Shown here piece by piece: positions 7,487 to 11,550 of a stretch of 11,550 nt of DNA. Position numbers and translations under genes: made by a program. A model generated the notes under the pieces. That model was given only the letters and a program-made list of their open reading frames with translations, searched no databases and had not been told where the DNA came from. The DNA comes from Cellvibrionaceae bacterium (GTDB lineage Bacteria; Pseudomonadota; Gammaproteobacteria; Pseudomonadales; Cellvibrionaceae): the NCBI GenBank assembly GCA_021151525.1, contig JAGKXD010000122.1, positions 1 to 11,550 on the forward strand, read 5' to 3'. Within the stretch, counting starts at the first letter, position 1. Every line of letters starts with the position of its first letter.

Positions 7487-8139
7487 TGCAAGCTAAAATC
7501 ATCGCTAAGGGGTTTGCGCTTTTGTAAGGTGCGCAAGTAGGCAAGAATTTTTTTGGTGCGTGCTTGAGTTATATCATCGGCTTTGCGTTGTGTTTTGCTG
7601 ATTAAGCGATTGAGTGTACGAATGCCTTCGGGCCAATAATCTGTGGTCGATTGATGTGGTGGCGCTTCTATCGAAATGGAATGCGATAGATCTGTGCTCC
7701 ACAACGCCGCCAATAATGCTGCCTTAGTGTCAGTTTGATTGCGAATAACAATTTTGGTGGTGACGGGCAAAGGTTGTTTAGGAATTTTTTTCCTAAGATC
7801 AAACTGGTCTGGGTTAGCGGGGTCTACTAAAAAAGCCGCAATTATTTTTCCAGGATATTCTGCTGCCACACTTGCCGCTGCAAGTGCGCCAAAACCTTCC
7901 GCAATTAATACCACTGGCTCATCAATACTGATGAGCGAAGCAATAATACTGTTGCGCCATTTTACCCAATCAGCGGTGTGCCAATCGTGCATGAGAATAC
8001 GACGGGCACGAGGAATATTTTGTTCCCATAGGCTTTGCCAGTGTTGTGAGGCGTTGTTACCTAGATCGGGAATAATAAGCGCACGATACCCATTTAATGC
8101 GCAGGCTAATTCAGTGGAGTATTCATTGTTTATCATCAT
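7477..8139 (-). CDS. RBBP9/YdeN-like alpha/beta hydrolase, nucleophile Ser replaced by Gly
   Basis: A 220-residue cytoplasmic protein. The N-terminal ALIIPDLGNNASQHWQSLWE (20-39) matches the RBBP9/YdeN (DUF1234-type) serine hydrolase opening, where P-G-x-x-N/G-S-x2-HWQ-x-x-W is typical. The nucleophile elbow, normally G-H-S-x-G, reads AEGFG (80-84), placing Gly82 (codon at 7894-7896) where Ser is expected. The later Asp137 (NQTD) and His162 (APPHQ, before YWPEG) match the positions of the other triad members. About 40 charged residues follow the fold (181-220). The start is ATG 8137-8139 with AAGGAG 6 nt upstream; an immediately following ATG is possible. Inferred: a catalytically inactive relative with a binding or regulatory role, or an enzyme using another residue. 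The gene overlaps the end of the Mpv17-like gene by 10 bp, tail to tail. Confidence 0.82.
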   Translation of the reverse strand: MMINNEYSTELACALNGYRALIIPDLGNNASQHWQSLWEQNIPRARRILMHDWHTADWVKWRNSIIASLISIDEPVVLIAEGFGALAAASVAAEYPGKIIAAFLVDPANPDQFDLRKKIPKQPLPVTTKIVIRNQTDTKAALLAALWSTDLSHSISIEAPPHQSTTDYWPEGIRTLNRLISKTQRKADDITQARTKKILAYLRTLQKRKPLSDDFSLHYS

Positions 8140-8258
8140 GGCAAGCTCCTTATCTAGGACTATCTTGCTTGCAGATTATGACTTCGAGTCTGAATTGCGA
8201 ATGAACGAGCTGCGGATAAATATAATCTTGTGAGCGGGCGCGCTTTGTTGTCCCCAAT

Positions 8259-8293
8259 AAAAAAAGGGCGCTCTTGTGGCGCGCCCTTTTTTT
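8259..8293. terminator. Strong hairpin terminator downstream of the PEP-CTERM gene
   Basis: A 12-bp stem (8260-8271 with 8281-8292) with core GGGCGC/GCGCCC, a 9-nt loop and A/T tracts on both sides. It lies just beyond the minus-strand stop at 8304, so it terminates that gene before the next minus-strand gene at 8139. The rest of 8140-8303 holds no gene; the promoter of the hydrolase gene is presumably here but I see no convincing pair of boxes. Confidence 0.85.
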
Positions 8294-8303
8294 GCACGTT
8301 TAA

Positions 8304-9011
8304 TTAAGCTTTGAGTTTTCTGGCTCTTGCGAAGCCCAAGCCAATTAAACCGAGAGCAAGCAAAATAATGGATGAGGGTTCCGGTACGCTGGATGCGCCA
8401 ACGTTGATGCGGAAAATTAAATATTCATCATGGTTATAGCCGTAGTTGGTTGGGTCAACACCGGTATGAGTGCTATCGTACCATGACCAATGGGCCGCGC
8501 TGTCGATTCCCGCCAGCGTTCCCCAAGGAGCAGCGCCGTTAGCAGCGCCAGCGGTAGTAGCGACCCAGCCATGCGAGGGGTTATTGCCTGCATTGGCTAC
8601 GCCTAATTGAGTATTCAATTCAAGGAATGAGGCTAGGCTTGCGTCGTAAGGCGCTGAATTGTAACGGCCGGTTGCGGTTACTTGCCATTGAGGGTCGTTG
8701 CTGTAGAAGCGTTCGTTGGTCAGCAAATTGGTAAATTGCGCCAAGAAGCCTTGTGCAACAGACAGGTCAGATTTGGTAACAACGTAAATGTAATTATTGG
8801 TTGGTAAGTCGAAAGTGTAATGCTCAACGGTTGGCCAAGTGCCATCGGCGCCGACAAAATTGGTGGCAGTGGTTTGGGTGCCGTAGTAAAGCGCATAAGA
8901 ATTATCAACGGTAATATCAACGCTGAAGGGAATTGCATTGGCTTGCAGTGATGCACCTAAAAGTGCAACGCCGGCAAGGAGGCCATTTAAAGAGTTTTTA
9001 AAGAGTTTCAT
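8304..9011 (-). CDS. PEP-CTERM sorting domain protein
   Basis: A 235-residue exported protein. Residues 1-26 form a Sec signal peptide with a probable cut after ANA. Residues 27-208 are a Tyr-, Asn- and Thr-rich mature region of unknown function with no recognisable domain. Residues 209-235 are a textbook PEP-CTERM tail: VPEPSS, a hydrophobic helix (IILLALGLIGLGFA), then the basic RARKLKA. PEP-CTERM proteins are processed by an exosortase (EpsH/XrtA type) in exopolysaccharide-producing Gram-negative bacteria and end up at the surface or in the matrix. No exosortase gene is in the window, so it must be encoded elsewhere. The start ATG has AAGGAG at 9018-9023, 6 nt upstream. The gene is monocistronic, with a terminator just after it, and divergent from the FKBP gene. 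Confidence 0.9.
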   Translation of the reverse strand: MKLFKNSLNGLLAGVALLGASLQANAIPFSVDITVDNSYALYYGTQTTATNFVGADGTWPTVEHYTFDLPTNNYIYVVTKSDLSVAQGFLAQFTNLLTNERFYSNDPQWQVTATGRYNSAPYDASLASFLELNTQLGVANAGNNPSHGWVATTAGAANGAAPWGTLAGIDSAAHWSWYDSTHTGVDPTNYGYNHDEYLIFRINVGASSVPEPSSIILLALGLIGLGFARARKLKA

Positions 9012-9036
9012 CGCACGCTCCTTGGTTAATTGACAG

Positions 9037-9042
9037 ATTATA
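9037..9042 (-). promoter_or_regulatory. Probable -10 element of the PEP-CTERM gene
   Basis: On the minus strand this reads TATAAT, 25 nt upstream of the start codon and consistent with a short leader containing the AAGGAG site. No good -35 is seen at 16-18 bp, so an activator or another sigma factor is possible. The 9012-9239 gap between the divergent genes has no gene and is AT-rich. Confidence 0.4.
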
Positions 9043-9247
9043 TATGGTGGTTCTATTAGCCTATCCGTCGAAGCAGAGATTATGCCAAAGGAATTTTATG
9101 TTGCAGTTTTGGTGGAAACTTCGATATTTTGGCGCGCAATTTATTTTTATTGCTGAGTTATCGATAAAAAAATCTGCTTTCTCTGTGTTGCATGTAAATA
9201 ATTTCGACATAATTTTTTAGTTGTTAATAGTGAATTTGGTTGCAGGA

Positions 9248-9253
9248 TATAAT
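9248..9253 (+). promoter_or_regulatory. Probable -10 element of the FKBP gene
   Basis: A TATAAT lies 25 nt upstream of the GTG at 9279. The -35 region at normal spacing is weak; a TTGTTA at 9221-9226 is about 21 bp away. If used, transcription would start near 9260, which rules out the in-frame TTG at 9240 as the start codon. Confidence 0.45.
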
Positions 9254-9278
9254 CCAGGTTTTTCTTAGCAGGTATTCA

Positions 9279-9629
9279 GTGAGCGATATGAGCGATACAT
9301 TGGTTGTTGAAGATATTCAGCTTGGAAACGGTAAGGCCGCCCAAAAAGGCGCGCTTATTACTACGCATTATCGCGGTACTTTAGAGGATGGCACCGAGTT
9401 CGATTCGTCCTATAGCCGAGGGAAGCCGTTTCAGTGTGTGATTGGCACCGGTCGCGTTATTAAGGGTTGGGATCAGGGAATTATGGGGATGAAAGTGGGT
9501 GGCAAACGCAAGCTTTTTGTACCCGCGCATTTAGCTTATGGTGAGCGGCAAATGGGCGCTTTAATTAAACCCAACTCCAATTTAATGTTTGAAATAGAGT
9601 TGCTCGAAGTGCTGACGCGCGATGAGTAG
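9279..9629 (+). CDS. FKBP-type peptidyl-prolyl cis-trans isomerase
   Basis: A single-domain FKBP of about 116 residues, catalysing cis-trans isomerisation at proline peptide bonds during protein folding. No signal peptide is seen, so it should be cytoplasmic. Family landmarks occur in order: THYRGTLEDG, TEFDSSYSRGKPF, GTGRVIKGWDQGIMGMKVGG, AYGERQMG and LMFEIELLEV, covering the active-site Tyr, Phe, Asp, Val-Ile, Trp and Tyr positions. IKPNSNL replaces the commoner IPPN form and QCVIG the commoner hydrophobic version, both conservative. GTG 9279 is chosen because AGGT ends 5 nt upstream; ATG 9288 (three codons later, MSDTLVVEDIQLG) is a good alternative. The longer in-frame reading from TTG 9240 is rejected. 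The gene has a probable own promoter and a terminator. Confidence 0.92.
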   Translation: MSDMSDTLVVEDIQLGNGKAAQKGALITTHYRGTLEDGTEFDSSYSRGKPFQCVIGTGRVIKGWDQGIMGMKVGGKRKLFVPAHLAYGERQMGALIKPNSNLMFEIELLEVLTRDE

Positions 9630-9640
9630 TCAGTAATGAC

Positions 9641-9681
9641 AACAATAAAAAACGCAGTTTGTGACTGCATTTTTTATTGTT
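9641..9681. terminator. Bidirectional terminator between FKBP and GH-D genes
   Basis: An 18-bp stem (9641-9658 with 9664-9681) has one C/A mismatch, a 5-nt loop (9659-9663) and A/T-rich arms. It begins 11 nt after the FKBP stop and ends 15 nt before the minus-strand glycosidase stop, so it serves both convergent genes. Confidence 0.85.
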
Positions 9682-9696
9682 GATTCGCCGCAACAT

Positions 9697-11370
9697 TTAA
9701 GACCAATCAAAACTCTGCTTTTTGCCATCCAGCTTCCAATGTGATGGCGTTGGTGTTGCCAACCAATCCAGCGGCTCGCAAAGTTCTTGCGGTTTGGATG
9801 CGATTTCAAAACATTGTTTGATAAACGCTTTTTGCTCCGCGCCCGTTGCATCGGGTTGTGCCGAGATAAAAATGGGTGTCCCGCTGCGCGCGAGCAGTTC
9901 CATCCACTGTTTGTTTTTCTCCCAAGGCACTTTGGTGGTGAGGCCTACGCAGTCGGCGTCAGCCGCATAAAAAGTACCGTGCTGAATGCCGCGGAAGGCG
10001 AGGGTGTTTACGCCCATCTTCAAGGTAGTTTCCCATTTCAGGCCGCTGGTGTCATCGCCAATCCGGTTTAATTCAAACAATCCCGCCGACAAATGGCTGA
10101 TGGTGTTGCAGCCGATAATGTAGGTTTCGCCCGCCGCCGCGCGAATAGTTTTGTAGAGGTTGTGCACGATTTCGGCGTTGGTTTTGCTGTTGTCGTACAT
10201 GCGCCAATCGCCGTCGGCCATGCGATTATCGCGCAGCATTTCAAAACCCCATTTGCCAAAAATATCGTCGCTGGTGAAATCGAATTTCACCATTTCGTAG
10301 CCCCATTGGTTGTAGAGTTTGAAGTACTCCTTTACGCGTTCGAGCACGTCGGGAATCGTGGGGTCGAGCACGGGTTTGTTGGGATTATCGCGGCCGGGCG
10401 CATTCGGCAAGAGCAATGATTTTGGATCTTTGTAGCTGCCGCAGAGCGGGCGTGTCCAAATGCCGGGGCGCATATCCAGCTTTTTGATTTTGTCGGCCAG
10501 CTTGGCCATATCCGGGAATTTTTCTTCCGGATTTTTCATGTCATCGCCCCAGCAGCAATCGTCAATTTGCGCAGGGTTGCCTTTAAACCAACCGGCATCG
10601 ATCACCGAAAAAGGGCGATTGCTCAGGCCTTCGGTGAGCGGTGCCATAAGTTCGGTGTGCTGCAGGATCAGCTTTTCGGATGTATCGCCGTAAGAGAAGT
10701 ACCAATCGTTAATACCGTACACCGGCGCTTTTGGCATACGCGCTTTGTCGCATAGCAGGCGCATAAAACGCTGGCCGGCTTTGAATGGCGTTTCGCCGCC
10801 GAGACTGCTCATGGTAACTATTTCGGCTGCGTGCAAAATGCGGTCGCCTAGCGCTACACCTTGAGTGCCGGAGCGGGTGTCTAGAGTGAGCGAGAGTTGG
10901 CCGTCTTGAATCGTCCAGAAGCAAAAGGCGCTTGCGCCGGTTTTTACACCAAAGCCGCTGGTGAGGCCGTTGTTATTTTCCAAGAAATACCAAGGCAGAA
11001 TGTCAGAGGACTTGGGGGCATGCCATGAGACATCGCCATAAGTGCGTTCCCAGTGATCATTCAGGATATGCGAACTGGTCTTGCTGGGAATTTTCCAGCT
11101 CAGAGTGATTTGACTTAGGGCCGTTGCCGATTGAATGGAAACTTTTGTGTTAGCTCCTTTGGGGCTTAAAAACACGCCTACACCGCCGTTGGTCCAAGTT
11201 TTCCCGTCTCCACTCGTCAGCGCAATACTTTTTCCGGCGACCAAGGCGCTAACTGCATCTGGCGAGTTGAGGAGGTTACCCGGCTTGCCTGTTGCCGCAA
11301 GTATGGCGGGACTGATTAGAACAGCAGCAAGCGATGCGCCAGATGTTTTGATAAAAGAGCGGCGATTCAT
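9697..11370 (-). CDS. Tat-exported clan GH-D glycoside hydrolase, alpha-galactosidase-like
   Basis: A 557-residue protein. The N-terminus is a twin-arginine signal (NRRSFIKTSG, then a hydrophobic stretch to AILAA), implying export of a folded protein. Residues about 35-205 are a beta-rich N-terminal domain as in GH36. Residues about 215-510 form the catalytic barrel: VYGINDWYFSYG (217-228), SVIDAGWF (255-262), DDCCWGDD (270-277), GIWTRPLCG (303-311), EMVKFDFTSDD (359-369) and LNRIGDDTSG (434-443). By analogy with GH27/GH36, Asp364 is the likely nucleophile and Asp439 or Asp440 the acid/base. The GH36 DDGW is DAGW here and the nucleophile strand is atypical, so alpha-galactosidase activity is plausible but not assured. 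The usual C-terminal beta domain looks very short. The start ATG has only a weak GAG upstream, with a leader of about 115 nt if the TATAAT at 11492-11497 is used. GC-richer codon use than the first gene. Confidence 0.85.
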   Translation of the reverse strand: MNRRSFIKTSGASLAAVLISPAILAATGKPGNLLNSPDAVSALVAGKSIALTSGDGKTWTNGGVGVFLSPKGANTKVSIQSATALSQITLSWKIPSKTSSHILNDHWERTYGDVSWHAPKSSDILPWYFLENNNGLTSGFGVKTGASAFCFWTIQDGQLSLTLDTRSGTQGVALGDRILHAAEIVTMSSLGGETPFKAGQRFMRLLCDKARMPKAPVYGINDWYFSYGDTSEKLILQHTELMAPLTEGLSNRPFSVIDAGWFKGNPAQIDDCCWGDDMKNPEEKFPDMAKLADKIKKLDMRPGIWTRPLCGSYKDPKSLLLPNAPGRDNPNKPVLDPTIPDVLERVKEYFKLYNQWGYEMVKFDFTSDDIFGKWGFEMLRDNRMADGDWRMYDNSKTNAEIVHNLYKTIRAAAGETYIIGCNTISHLSAGLFELNRIGDDTSGLKWETTLKMGVNTLAFRGIQHGTFYAADADCVGLTTKVPWEKNKQWMELLARSGTPIFISAQPDATGAEQKAFIKQCFEIASKPQELCEPLDWLATPTPSHWKLDGKKQSFDWS

Positions 11371-11491
11371 AAGACAAAATCTCAGGTTAATGGTTGTTAT
11401 TTATGATTTTATTGATTTGTGGATAAATGAATTTAATCAGCTACTGACTTCTGACGATAATCACAAAATGCATGTAAAGTGGCTTTAAATT

Positions 11492-11510
11492 ATTATAGTA
11501 AACGGTTACA
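11492..11510 (-). promoter_or_regulatory. Glycosidase promoter -10 with LacI-family-like operator
   Basis: On the minus strand a consensus TATAAT (11497-11492) is preceded immediately by TGTAACCGTTTACT (11510-11497). This is an imperfect palindrome with arms GTAA and TTAC around a central CG. It resembles operators of LacI-family sugar repressors, which favour a CG centre and often carry GTAA/TTAC-type arms. It sits in the -35/-10 spacer, where a bound repressor would block polymerase. No good -35 is visible. A smaller inverted repeat, TAAAG-TGG-CTTTA, lies just downstream at 11474-11486. The region 11371-11550 contains no supported gene. Confidence 0.55.
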
Positions 11511-11550
11511 TTTGCATAATTCTAGCGATTTTTCGGATTTTTACACAAGT

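Noticed and set aside
9240..9629. TTG at 9240 as the FKBP start, giving 129 residues
   Set aside because: The extra N-terminal residues do not fit the FKBP fold, a probable -10 box lies at 9248-9253 downstream of that codon, and GTG 9279 or ATG 9288 fit better.
11135..11488. Plus-strand open frame at the right end
   Set aside because: Most of it is antisense to the signal peptide and N-terminal domain of the glycosidase, and its end covers that gene's promoter. No protein features are visible.

Overview
The window looks like a chromosomal piece from a polysaccharide-degrading gammaproteobacterium, most likely Cellvibrio or a close relative in the Cellvibrionaceae. This is inferred from the long poly-serine linker in the first gene, which is typical of secreted proteins in Cellvibrio, Saccharophagus and Teredinibacter. 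Other support comes from the moderate GC content, the surface lipoprotein and the exported glycosidase beside ordinary gammaproteobacterial housekeeping genes. The assignment rests on protein style, not on a marker gene. No tRNA, rRNA, CRISPR array, transposase or phage gene is visible.

Layout. (1) 1-1622, plus strand: the 3' part of a secreted multidomain protein. It has a poly-Ser linker, a beta-sandwich-like region, a PEGA-like segment and a C-terminal putative zinc peptidase domain with HEMYH; its start lies outside the window. It converges on (2) 1677-3287, minus strand, a lipoprotein with a Big2-like domain and a kelch-like propeller, and the two share a bidirectional terminator. (3) 3491-5311: typA/bipA, the ribosome-associated GTPase, followed by a terminator. 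(4) 5397-7486: a probable three-gene plus-strand run of a Nudix hydrolase, a TSUP (TauE/SafE) transporter and an Mpv17-like membrane protein. Its start region carries a 16-bp direct duplication. (5) 7477-8139, minus strand: an RBBP9/YdeN-type alpha/beta hydrolase whose nucleophile Ser appears to be Gly; its end overlaps the Mpv17-like gene tail to tail. (6) 8304-9011, minus strand: a PEP-CTERM protein. It is divergent from (7) 9279-9629, plus strand, a single-domain FKBP prolyl isomerase. (8) 9697-11370, minus strand: a Tat-exported clan GH-D (alpha-galactosidase-like) glycoside hydrolase. A LacI-family-type operator lies in its promoter spacer.

Functionally the window mixes housekeeping genes (typA, FKBP, Nudix) with cell-surface or exported proteins (the HExxH protein, the kelch lipoprotein, the PEP-CTERM protein and the glycosidase). 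Genes are organised mostly as single transcription units separated by strong hairpins, so little direct cooperation can be claimed except within the Nudix-TSUP-Mpv17-like run. I found no convincing new multi-gene system. The best leads are the probable pseudoenzyme at 7477-8139, the unassigned poly-Ser/PEGA/HExxH protein, the bacterial Mpv17-like protein coupled to a TSUP transporter, and the operator-controlled Tat glycosidase with atypical active-site motifs.
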